A stretch of DNA of 64,000 nucleotides from positions 496,001-560,000 of the forward strand of contig JAWQEG010001313.1 in assembly GCA_033782935.1 (NCBI GenBank), read 5' to 3'. The position numbers and the translations under genes were made by a program. This stretch comes from Petrolisthes cinctipes (Eukaryota; Arthropoda; Malacostraca; Decapoda; Porcellanidae). Below are positions 1-10,955 of this stretch, in pieces (position 1 is the stretch's first letter; each line of letters starts with the position of its first letter). The notes beneath the pieces were generated by a model. It made no database searches, had not been told where the DNA came from, and worked only from the letters and a program-made list of their open reading frames with translations.

Positions 1-382
1 GCCTTTTAATCATAAATATTATGTTTCAGCGTCTGGCCTTTTATTTTCTTAGGTTGATAATTCTAATCATTTGTAAAATATCTTTCTGTATGGGTCGCGA
101 GAATGATGTCATAGTAAAAAACTGGGTCACGACTGAAAGAGATTGAAGAACCCTGCTTTAAACTGTTGGTGATTCGATACCGTTCACAGTGTTATGCTTC
201 ATTCATTCCTCCTGACACACGTCTCTCTACCTGATCATTCGTTACCCTCCTGTATAGCTCCGCCCACATTTCTCTCCTCCTCTCCCACTAACATCCCCCC
301 TCCCTCCACCTGCAACTGTTACCAGATCCGACCAGGCTCAAACCAAGTCGCTGATGGATGGGGTGTGGACCATTGATCTGTC

Positions 383-2205
383 CGGAGCTGTACTTATTAT
401 TATTTCTCCTATGGATGTTTGTATTTTTATAGCTAATGTTTCTTCGGTTAAATTATCTATTAGTTTGTAAGTTATATTTTTCTTTATTGCAATTGCTACA
501 CCATCATTGAGTTCACCAGACTTGTTTGATTTATATACATCATAATTTAAAATTTGCATTTTTTCTTTTTCTCTTTGTCCATGTTCGTTTAGTAATATAA
601 TGTCAGGGTCGATAATTTTATATAGATTACTTAGTTCATATTTCTTTGTGTTCCAGTGACGAACATTGTGTTGAAGTATTGTTATTGTTTTAATTGTATC
701 CATGGTACTAACTTATTTTTTTGTTCTTCTTGATTCTTCTGGGGGTGATCAGTTCATTAGTCCATTTCTTATCTTTCTGTATGACCCTTCGTCTACCCTC
801 TTGAAATCATATTTTGTTATCTTGATCTTGTTCATTGATATTAGCCGCTTGATGTCGTCTTCTTCGTATCTTGGTTCAGTGTATGTCCACTTGAAAATAC
901 CCAGTTGTATTTGCTGTAGTATATATTCATTGTGTGAGTTTTGTGTTGGCATGATGTTTTCCCCAGTTAGATGTATTTTGAGTCCTGTTTCATCTGCTTC
1001 TACGGGGTGTCTTCCGCCTGTAGGTGTGCTGAACTGGTCCACTGTTGTTTCTTTGTCTGTTCTGTGTTTACGTCCTTCCAGTCTTGGGTCTCGGTTGTAC
1101 TGTTGTGTTGTTTGATTGACATGTGTAGTTTCTTCCATGCTAGTTGAGTCCTGTCTATTTTTTTGTCTTTGTATTTCTGTAATTTCATCTGTTGTCTCAA
1201 TGAATGTTGCTCCTAAAAGACTACTTGAGTCTGGGTTCTCCGGGAACCACATTGTTGGTAGGTCGTTTTTTTGGAGCATGGTGTTCAGTTCTTTTTCATA
1301 TGAGCCAGGACTAGCAAGGTTCATGATGTGAGCATGCATAATGCTAATTAGAATTTTTGTATGTTTGTGGTCACTTAGGTTGATTCGTGTCGTTGGTCCA
1401 GGTGTTTTTACTTGTTCTGCTGCTCGTTTTGCTATTTCTGCATATGTCATTTGCTTGTTGTTTTCTGCTCTTTGTTTATTTTCTTCAGATATTTCTTTCG
1501 TTTTCATCTTTCTGATTGGACAGGCCATGGCTAGAGTTCTGTGATTTGCTGGAAGGTTGTGTTTCTCACAGTTAATGCAGTGTTATCCCTCGTTTGTATA
1601 GTTTCTGAAGGTATGTCCCTGTTCGCCACATTCTGAGCATATTATTAGATTGCTATGAGGGCAGTCATTGGTCTGGTGGTCATCTAATTCGTAGCATTTA
1701 TAGCATGTAGTTATTTGTATGTATTCTTCTTGTTCGATCTGGTCTGGTGATATTGCTAGGTTGAAAGCTAGAATTCCTTGTTGTTTTGCTTTTTCAACCA
1801 TTTTTATATCTTCTAATCTCAATTTCATTATATTTGTATAGTTTTTTATTTTTGTGACATCAGTAATCTTTATCCAGTTGTTTTGTTTCTCAATTTCTTC
1901 TTTAATTTATTCTGGTGTGTGTTCCCAAATGATATGGTCTAATCTTTTAATGAATATTGACCTCTTTATTTTCATTTAAATGGTACCATTACTAGTAGGC
2001 CAATTTTTTCTAGTTCTTTTGTTGCTTCTTTGTTGAGTAGTTTGTCTGCATCTTCTTCGTTTCTACATATTGCTTTGTAGCCCTCATTGGTGGTAAAACT
2101 TCTGGTGAAAGGTACGTTTAGTTTCCCATATGCCAGCCTTGCTAAGATTTGTTTGTTGCATTGCTGATCCTTGCTTGTATGTTTCAGTCTAATTGTTGGG
2201 TTCAT
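383..2205 (-). pseudogene. I/Nimb-like non-LTR retrotransposon remnant (ORF1 plus start of ORF2)
   Basis: Read on the reverse strand. ORF1 fragments lie at 2205-1972, 1828-1583 and 1528-749, separated by stops or frameshifts. ORF1 has two zinc-knuckle-like blocks, CYKCYELDDHQTNDC and CSECGEQGHTF; the knuckle region continues past a stop into HRTLAMACPIRK and then a long polar region. ORF2 starts at 703 (MDTIKTITILQHNVRHW) and shows an N-terminal APE-type endonuclease (ILQHNVR, DIILLNEHG, GVAIAI). It is cut off near 385, where retrotransposon similarity ends after GEIIISTA. No reverse transcriptase is present, so it is dead. The I/Nimb assignment rests on motif resemblance only. Confidence 0.7.
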
Positions 2206-2560
2206 TTTGAATGTTTTGGTGTTTCATGTGTATATATGCATATATGTTTGTGCTCAAACTGCCTATATTCAGCACCTGGCCCTTGTCTACGCAACCCCCC
2301 AAACTGGGGTCGTAGGTGGTGACGTCGGAAAAGCTGAATTTGCCCTCAGAGAGGGAGCCTATCCCTATTTCTACCTAAAAGTGTTTTGCCACCTTCCCAC
2401 CCAGGGCGCTAGTCCACGTCACCCTTAGACAGGGCGTCTCAGCTCGAGGGAGGATATGCCTCCCAACGGACAGCCAATAAGAGCCCCCACTGATAGATAT
2501 AAGAATTAAAAATAACGCCATCCCCGCCATCGTATAGCTACTCAACAACACTTAGTTTTT
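2206..2560 (-). other. Probable 5' flank or UTR of the non-LTR remnant
   Basis: GC-richer, non-coding stretch directly upstream (reverse strand) of ORF1. It could be the retrotransposon 5' UTR. No terminal repeat or second copy in the window confirms the boundary. Confidence 0.3.
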
Positions 2561-3418
2561 GCAATGTACTGCCTTGTATCCTTGTATAATAGTTGTAAAT
2601 ATCTATTCCTCTTATTTATATAATTACATCAATTCATTATTGTATAATATTTTCAGCTCCAGACTGCCACTCTCAATTATAAAACCGTTTATTATTATTA
2701 TTATTTTACACACACACACACCGATCGGATCTGTTTCCACAATACGGTGGTTGTATTGTCTATCTCCTAGTTTTACCTTTCTAAGATTTCAACACACACA
2801 CGCATACACATCTGTATAAATACTCACAGATATGGAAGGGTTTCGTATCATATAACTGCTTGCCCCCCCCCCCTCCCCAAACACACTCACACACACACAT
2901 TCTGTATATATATTGGAGCCTTTTGTACCTCTCACTGTCATCTCATCATTTTGTCTTGACCACTGAGGATGGTGACAGTGTCCACCGAAACTGCTTGGTA
3001 ATAAACTTCCGTCCGCCAGTGTGGGTTTTCTTCTCGCCAACCCTATTTTTTCCTCCATCCTTCTACTGTCCCTTTATTAGCGTTATCTGCAGTCCTGCTC
3101 TCCATCCATGCAGCCAATATCATCCATCCATCCCTCTCTAGTCATCCTTTACCATCCGTACAGTCCATGCGTTGCCATCCATCCACCATTCCCATAACCT
3201 CATCTGTATTTCTGTTGTATCATCATCCATAAGCTCAATTTATTTTTATTCCCCATCTTCCCCATCGCCACTATATTTTCTTGCTCAATCATACACACAA
3301 ACATCCATTCATTCGTCCCTCCCTCCCTATCCGTCTTTTAATCTGTTCCAGTGTTATCATCTGTCAGTCTTGATGTGTGCAGCAGTATAAGAGCTCTTCC
3401 ATCACAGCTACACACATA
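2560..3418. other. Low-complexity intergenic DNA
   Basis: AT-rich and CA/TC-rich sequence with short (CA)n tracts near 2708 and 2884. The open frames here are translated simple repeats. No gene seen. Confidence 0.5.
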
Positions 3419-4661
3419 GGGCCGATTCCACAGTCGTCAATATTTGTTTGCGAGCCAACAAACGAAAACCTTTGGTAACGTGTCCGATTCCACAGTCGTT
3501 TTTCGGGACCCAGTTTGTTCGGGATCCAACCAAAATCATAAGCATTATTGGAACTTTGGTGATGGATCTTTGGTGAAGGGTATACCTGCCCAACCGAGCT
3601 AACTAATTATATATTATTGAAAATATTTATATTATTTGCATACCAAATGATTATTTTTCATTGTATAATGCATGTCCATTGTTTTCTATAGAAGGCATCC
3701 AGAAACAAGGAAATACAGCAAGATTGTATTATTTTTACGATAATCCTGCTGATCGCAGTAAATTCAAGTCTGTCGTCTGCTGCGCTTCAACCAGTGTTGC
3801 CAAGTATGGGAAAGTTTCCCTAGACATGAAGAATTAGAGGTAGCAATGGGGAAATTATATTAAGATTATTGAAAAATAAATGGAGAAATTTCTACAAGAC
3901 GAAATATACGACTATCTTCAAGAGTAAACCGGAAATTTTTGAGGTAAAAAGGGAAAATCTGATGTTGAAGTTGGGGAAATTTCGTCAAGCAGACCTGGCA
4001 ACACTGGCTTCAACTCGGCTAAAAGCATCACAGCACTTAATTATTTTACATCTATTGTTCTTCCCACACGTTACTCCAAATTCATTATAGATAAGCCTGT
4101 GAAACATTTATTATGGTATAACCTTATGCAAGTACTTAGAACTGAGTAGAGGGAACTAATTATAACTCAAATTTACACTAGTGTAGACACGTCCAAGAAC
4201 AACAGTTTGTATGATCTTTTTAATCATATTACCCTCAATGACAGCAGACAAATGTATTATTAAAACATTATTTATGTATTTGAAATATATTTAACATCAG
4301 TATTTCTCAAGTTTTATGTTATTTAGTGAAAATTAACTGGTGATAAGTTAGAGCAGCAGGAGCCTTGTCACGAGGAGAAATTGTGGTCGTCAACTCGTCA
4401 TGTGTTCTCTCTTCCAAGTTTCTTCTGCTCAGAGGTGACAGTTCATATTTAGGTGCGAGTTTGTTATAGTTATATGGCCAATATCCACCATTCAGGTGTA
4501 CCAACCCTTCCGGGGATTTGTTTGCGCGGCCACCAAGTTTGTTGGCTCGCAAACCAAAGATCAGACGACTGTGGAATCGGAAAGGCTTATTAGTAAAGGG
4601 TCTCACCATGTTCGGGATGGTATTTGTTCGGGCTGTAACAAATCGACTGTGGAATCGGCCC
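3419..4661 (-). mobile_element. PIF/Harbinger-like non-autonomous transposon, copy 1
   Basis: Bounded by inverted termini GGGCCGATTCCACAGTCG at the left and its complement at the right, flanked by ATA on both sides (3-bp target duplication). The CCGATTCCACAGTCG motif is repeated inside each end (about 3483 and 4567), making subterminal repeats. A reverse-complement copy lies at 45298-46565. The 114-codon frame at 4663-4319 is also open in the second copy but resembles no transposase I recognise. Three-bp duplications and G-rich termini fit PIF/Harbinger; without a transposase the assignment is an inference. Confidence 0.7.
3792..4006. mobile_element. hAT-type MITE nested in Harbinger-like copy 1
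   Basis: 215 bp bounded by CAGTGTTGCCA and its inverse TGGCAACACTG. It is flanked by a perfect 8-bp duplication GCTTCAAC (3784-3791 and 4007-4014), the hAT hallmark. Related copies lie at 45978-46192 and 13283-13509. Confidence 0.8.
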
Positions 4662-5800
4662 ATAATGCCCTCAGACCTATCACATATTCTCTCTCTATCA
4701 CTGTGTGTGTGTGTTCCTTCCGCTTTCAGCCTCTCTAGAGGGACTCTATGTACGGTATGTCAGTGCGTCTACCTACCTGTCCACCCCCCCTCTTTCTCTC
4801 CCGAGACAGGCGCGCGCACACGCGCGAGTACGCACACGCCAACACACACACCTATAGGTCTCAAACACACCCGTCGAGTCCTTTGTTTAACGGTTTAACC
4901 TTTCCGTGTCTCCAGCTCTTGATCATACCAAACAATAGATGGTAGTGAATACGGGATTCCTTCCTGCCTTGGTGTGGCGTTGTGTGGTGTAGGAGGAGAG
5001 ATTAGAAGTCATTTTCATGCTCGGCATTAAGGAGAAGTCATCTGTTGAGGAGGGTTAAAGGAAGGTCTACTGCTTTTAAAAGATCAGTTTTATATATGTA
5101 AAAGCATGACGAATAACGGATTTTAATAGATATTTCAAGATAAAATGGTTTCATGTATTTAAAAAAGTAATAACAATATATTTAACGAGAACCAAAGAAC
5201 TGCGAAATTCTGACGGGTACTACAAACAGATTAGAGTACTGTCACTTCTTTGGCTGTGTTCATGCAAACCACAACTGGCAATTAAGGTATTACAAAGCTG
5301 CCATTTATCATTCCCTTCAATTAGGGATAGTAGAAGATAGTCACCCGTCAAGAAACCCAGACCAAAGACCCAATACAACCTAATGCAACCCATCTGAACT
5401 TAACCAAACTTAATCTAAACAAACCAAACTAAATTGAAGCGAGAGATTGACATGTTGATACAGAAAATGTGTGTGATATTTTCCTTCTAATATTGTTTGG
5501 TGAATACACTCTTCATCTATTTCTGTAGAAGATTTTCACTTCTGCAGTGATAGAAGGATTGATTAACTAATTTTTTTTGACGATGCAAAAGTTGAGGTCA
5601 TATTATGTTGCCTGGCCGCCCAAACAATCTATATAGTTTTAAAGTTTCACAAAACATGTATATACATGAAATAAACATTAAAACTATAAAAAAAGCTTAT
5701 ATACTGTTAAAAAACAATGGTTTATAAATTGTTTATGTATTAATAAAGATTTAAGGACACAAAAAAGAAAAAAAAAAAGTAAAATCAACTCTCTCCTCAT
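4662..5800. other. Intergenic sequence
   Basis: Contains CA/CG-rich tracts around 4700-4880 and otherwise AT-rich DNA. No gene or clear repeat boundary seen. Confidence 0.4.
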
Positions 5801-5811
5801 CGAGCATTTAT

Positions 5812-5957
5812 GGACCCTGTGATCGTGAATGAAAACTGGAGGCTTCTGATTCCTCCTGACCACTCCATGAAACAAGCTCCATCCATATAGGTGGTGTTTC
5901 GTGACAATATTTGGAGGACTCGTAAAACTCTAATTTTCTTACTACATCACAGGGTCC
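5812..5957. mobile_element. Small foldback MITE candidate
   Basis: GGACCCTGTGAT near 5812 is repeated in inverse as ATCACAGGGTCC at the right end. Only about 12 bp of inverted terminus and no convincing target duplication. Confidence 0.35.
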
Positions 5958-5987
5958 TTTAATTAAGGGAGTGATACATTATTGGTA

Positions 5988-6159
5988 CAGTCGCGCACAA
6001 CAAAATCTATCCCCTCTGAGTTAAAGCCTGACACCTACAGCAGGCGGTTTCTGGCCAACAGCCAACCCAAACCTTCCATTGGTTCGAGATGTGTGTGTGT
6101 AATGGTTTGGGTGGGTTGTCATCCAGAAACCTCCTGCTTCAGATTTCAGGCTTCGACTG
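5988..6159. mobile_element. Foldback MITE candidate
   Basis: Long imperfect hairpin: AGCAGGCGGTTTCTGG and CAACCCAAACC in the left arm pair with GGTTTGGGTGGG and CCAGAAACCTCCTGCT in the right arm. The outer ends CAGTCG and CGACTG are also inverse. The right-arm sequence recurs in diverged form near 51410-51480. Confidence 0.55.
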
Positions 6160-8500
6160 AAACAACTCTAAGTGCCGATGCTGATTATCACACTCTCAAT
6201 ATTTCTACTGTCGACTGCACAGACAAATACTTTACCTTCATATGCAATCGATGACACACACACATGGAATAAGCCGTCTATCATTATTTACTTTTAGTCA
6301 CTGGCAGGCTGACCTCGATAGCGTCGTGTGGCTATGTCATGGATATTATGCATACACATGACTGAATATGTTCACCGAGACCAAACAGGTGATGAGTAAT
6401 GATCCACTGATTTGTTTAAATTAATTAAGGATGAAGGACGACGGAAATTCCTAGAAAAAGTATAGTAGGCGAATATTCAGTGCTAGGAGATAACTACATA
6501 CATATTCCTGAAAGAAACTTAGTGAGTCTCAGATTACATCGTCCCCAATCAGTATGCTAACCAGCGAGCAAACACAATGCTCTAAACATGTACACTGTCG
6601 CCTCATCCACAGAGTTATGAACCCCACAAGCTTCACAATTGGAAAATGTTGTTGTGTATGGTGATTCGATTCACGAGTCAGTTTGGTGAGGCGATAGCGA
6701 TTTTGTAGGTGGGTGTACACCAGGCCTTGGTGGCATCTCTTAACCTTGTCCAGTAGACGGTAATCCTGTGCTGGCATTGTGGAGGGCAACAAATGCTCCC
6801 AAGATATGCCAAGAAACTGACCTACTTGGTATATTAGAAGAAGGTCTGTTTTCTTACATTACTTGAAGAATTCCATAGCTTTCAGTTCACTCACAACAAA
6901 TTACTCCCTTAAAGAGGCAGATGCCTTCTGTACCTTTTGTCAAGCACCTAATTCCTTCTCTCTCAACATTCCTTCATCTTCATCTTGTTCTTTTTGCAGC
7001 TCTCCAATTCCCTACACATGATTCGTACTTCTGAACCACTCCATCGAGCGAAAATGTCCAAGCAGCATAATTTTTTTTTAAATGCAAATAAGAATATATA
7101 AAGACACGATTAATATTAACACAAAAACTCATTAAGGTGAAGCCATTAAGTTAAACTCATTAAGTTGAATAGTGTATAATCTATATAAGCACAAATGATT
7201 CTATGTTTATTTGTTTGTCTTGAAGTAACTCTGCTATTTCTTAACAGATCTTTACCAAATCAATCACGGAGTTCCAGATGCTCCTCAGAATAATGAACTA
7301 ATAATGAATACCTGGATTTTAGCTACCTCTGAGGTGCTAACAGATTCGCCATGGGAAGCGGGCAGGTCAGGTAAATAGGTAAATTGATAGAATTTACGTA
7401 TTATGAGCTTTGAATGTTCTGTACGCCTATTGTTTTCTGAAAGATTATGTCGGTGAATTAATGGCTAATAACTTCGCCAAACTCTGTCACAGAATATCCA
7501 GAATATATCTGTCTCCATCACTTCCCACCAAATCAACTGCAACTTCATTGGGTTTTCCATTGTGGGTTATTTGGAGGGCTACCAATTCCTCCAAACTATG
7601 TCAGAAAACAGACTGGTATCAGTCTATGAAAGAGGATCCATTTTGCAGGTGGGTTTGGAGGATTCACAAGCACTCCATATCATTCACAACAGACGACCCT
7701 CTACAACTGCACCAAGGTGAATAGTACAGTACATACATATATACAGACACACACCAGTCAAGCGACAGTCAGAGCTGGGAGGCGGTTACACTTATACCTC
7801 ACATCATATCTCGTCAGATAAAGCAGACACAACCTTTTCTTCATATCTCTGGTAAGATTGAGAATTCCTCTTTGTTTTGGACATCCTGTTATGTTTGTAG
7901 ACAAACAAATTCTACAAAGAGTTAGAAACTGATGTAACAAAACGTTATTTGAATGGAGCGAGAACTTAAATAAAGATGGATATCATCAAGTTTATTCAGG
8001 AAAAATGTAATACAAAACAGAGATTGCAAACAACGAGAGGTTGGTGAGCAAAGGATTTTCAAGAAAAATAGTAACATTAATGGTGCGATCGCATTAACAA
8101 CCTACAGTACTTAACCCACTGGTACGAAATATATAGTCAAAGGGTAAATTTTTGCTTTAACTATATATAACTTAAACCTACATTTAATCAGGAATTGCTG
8201 GGGAACAACGTACGGGGGAATATAATGGTATAGCCATAGAAAGTTATTAATATATAGAATATGTAACAGAGTTGAAAAAATTTGTTGTGATTTGGAAGAT
8301 TATATAGTGCATGTTAACAGGATATTAAGAAGACATACCATGAAACATGAAACTAAAGAAAATCAAATGAAAAACACTTAAGGAAGTGACTATTTCCAAA
8401 CAAACCTATCAACCTTAGGTATCAATGATCTGATAAGGTTGTGTATTCAAAGATGTTTTCCGCTATCTCACTCAACAAATGCCTCACGATACCCCTCAAC
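6160..8500. other. Intergenic sequence, nothing recognised
   Basis: AT-rich DNA. Open frames at 6792-6529 and 7410-7724 have no family resemblance, splice context or codon bias that I can defend. Confidence 0.4.
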
Positions 8501-8509
8501 ATTCTAAGG

Positions 8510-9177
8510 CAGTGGTTCCCAACCTTTTTAGTAGGTGATTCCAATCATGCTCCTCCAGCCATACCCGCGACCCCACTGGTTTTATGCAGTGTATATAACT
8601 ATATAATAATTATAATGTATGTGTTGCATGTTACTATATTACTGACTGTAGGCTGTAAAATCAAAGAACAAGTATAATGTTCTTGTAAGAGGTGCTGTAA
8701 GGCTGAAAAAAAGAGAAAACATGAACATAATTAAATTTAATTCACTTTAATATGAACATTTTCATCAGAAAAATTTGTGTTACATTCCACAAAGTGACAA
8801 AGGCAAACTAGAGATAAAACTGTTTCTTATCAACTGATAACTGATTTTAATGGGAGCCTTTGGGCTGGAATTTACTGGGAAGTTTGTACATTCGTGGCTG
8901 AATCGTAGAAAGTGCTATTCTTAAATCATCTTCAGACTGCAACCGATTTCTGCTTTTTGTAGTTCACACACACACTCAGTACACACACACTAAAAAGAAA
9001 CAGTAATATACTCTATATTAATTTATAGCAACATACAAATATAGCATATGCTGAAAACATCTCATAATGGGGAATTCGTATTTTTTGATGTTGTGAGACT
9101 TGTGAGTGCTTGGCGACCCCAGAAAAAATGCTTGGTGACCCCATTGGGTGTCGCGACCCCAGGGTTGGGAAAGGGGG
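8510..9177. mobile_element. hAT (Charlie-like) MITE
   Basis: Left end CAGTGGTTCCCAACCT; right end ...CCCAGGGTTGGGAAAGGGGG, the imperfect inverse. Flanked by a perfect 8-bp duplication TTCTAAGG (8502-8509 and 9178-9185). The CAGTGGTTCCCAACC terminus is typical of Charlie-type hAT elements. No transposase. Confidence 0.8.
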
Positions 9178-9238
9178 TTCTAAGGTAAGTATGATAAGAG
9201 AGAGAATAGCAGAGGACACCTCACGAGCGTCATATATA

Positions 9239-9440
9239 TAGATTGATTGATTGATATTAGGCACCGCAAAAGCGAGGTCATATAGCGCCAGAGAAAGGTG
9301 ATAGAGAGGTGTGACAGCAAGCAGGAAGGAAATAAAATAAAAAGAGGGACAGTTGAAGAACTGAAATGGAGTGGCTGGGGCCGAAGGGGAGCCCAAACCC
9401 TTAAAGTATTGCTCACATCTCTGCAGGTAATACTCCCCTA
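9239..9440 (-). repeat. Interspersed repeat with (TGAT)n tail, copy 1
   Basis: The reverse complement of this stretch matches 62742-62935: GGGTTTGGGC-like start, TGCTTGCTGTCACACCTCTC core, TATGACCT, then a (ATCA)n tail. A tetranucleotide 3' tail suggests a SINE or the 3' end of a LINE. Diverged relatives sit near 18806-18900 and 23490-23640. Confidence 0.6.
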
Positions 9441-9719
9441 CGGGGTCACGAGCGTCACTTAGCCTTGAAAACATAGTTTTTAAAGTACGATTTGGTTCGC
9501 CCAATACTAAACTTGTATCCACTAATATAAATTTAAAGCAATTGTAGTCTTCTTTTTAATCTTACATACACTATATGAGCATAACTAATATATTTTGCAA
9601 CTCATCTTCCTGAATACTTGTACAAGACCCTTCTTACAACAACATGTAACATAAACAACAGACAATAACAAACACAAGAGGGCCAACCTCCTTACCTCCA
9701 ATTTCTCACTGTCATCTCT

Positions 9720-9800
9720 AAACTCAAGAGAGAGAGGGAGAGAAAGGAGGAGAGAGAGAGAGAGGGAGAGAAAGTAGAAAGAGAGAGAGAGAAGAATTGG
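9720..9800. repeat. GA-rich microsatellite
   Basis: Imperfect (GA)n with GGAGAG interruptions. Antisense frames through it are low-complexity Ser/Leu strings. Confidence 0.8.
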
Positions 9801-10279
9801 GTGGAGCTTAGACAAGAACTCCACCCCTTTTCAAGAAAGTAATAATAATAATAATATCTGAATAGACTTGGCATCTTCCAATAGAGAATGTATATAAGCA
9901 GTGAAGTTGAACTAATATGTAGGATTTCCTAAACTGACTCCCAGGGCTATAACCTGTCTCCATAAGAGAGAGACACAGGCATATCAGACAAGGCATCAAA
10001 TATAACTCCCTGTATAGAGATAAGTATGTATAAATAAATTAAGCCTAAAGAAACTTGTGCAGTCACTTACCTAAGAACACCACGACGCTGAGCTTGCTAC
10101 CTAATACCACAACAACCACAACAACAACAACAACTACTACGACTACAACTCCGGACTAAGGTACTGTATCAGATCCTGAACGAGTTAAAGCCTTAGAGGA
10201 CTGGTACATACTGACGTATTTACATTTCATATAACTAAACAATGTATCACGGTTTATTGATGCTGATACTATGACAATA

Positions 10280-10485
<206 letters not shown>

Positions 10486-10775
10486 AATATATTTTTTACG
10501 TTTGTTCATTATTTGTCATATTTGACTGGTGAGATCAACTCAAAATTGAGAAAGGTCTTTCTTACATGATCATATCACACATGTAGGACTGAAGCCAACA
10601 TTTTTTACATGACGGAATAACTTGTTGACTTTTCATATGATAATTAACAAGTATGTATATGTTTTGTACACAGAGAGAAAGAGGGGGGGCGGGGGAATAC
10701 AATCTTTACCATATTATTGGGGTATCAGAGAACTTATTTCCAGTGTCGTGTTACCGGCCCAATATAATAGGAATC

Positions 10776-10955
10776 ATGGACAAGAAAAGGAAGCTACTGA
10801 CGGGGCATGAAGTGGAGGATATGAGTGAGGAGTGGCAGGCCAAGGTTGGGAATGATATGGAGCCCCTTCCAGGAGGCTTTGTCAAGATAATGCCCGGTGG
10901 TTGGATCTACCCTGGTCGCGCCCCATTCTTCCTCGACAAGATTCAGAGCTTTCAG
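10776..10955 (+). CDS. Sulfotransferase exon 1
   Basis: Encodes residues 1-60, starting MDKKRKLLTG and ending DKIQSFQ, followed by a GTGAGA donor at phase 0. It aligns without gaps over most of its length with the exon at 50765-50938: LLTG, SEEW, GWIYPG and FFLDK are shared. An upstream in-frame ATG at 10653 would add residues translated from a G-rich, low-complexity stretch, so it is not favoured. Confidence 0.85.

Noticed and set aside
2930..3010. Possible 3' end of a Penelope-like element (GAGGATGGTGACAGTGTCC region)
   Set aside because: Only a vague resemblance; no GIY-YIG or RT coding sequence nearby.
6529..6792. 87-codon reverse-strand frame with several Cys
   Set aside because: No recognised domain, no second copy and no splice or promoter context.
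10653..10775. N-terminal extension of the sulfotransferase from an upstream ATG
   Set aside because: The extension translates a G-rich simple stretch and is absent from the paralogous exon.
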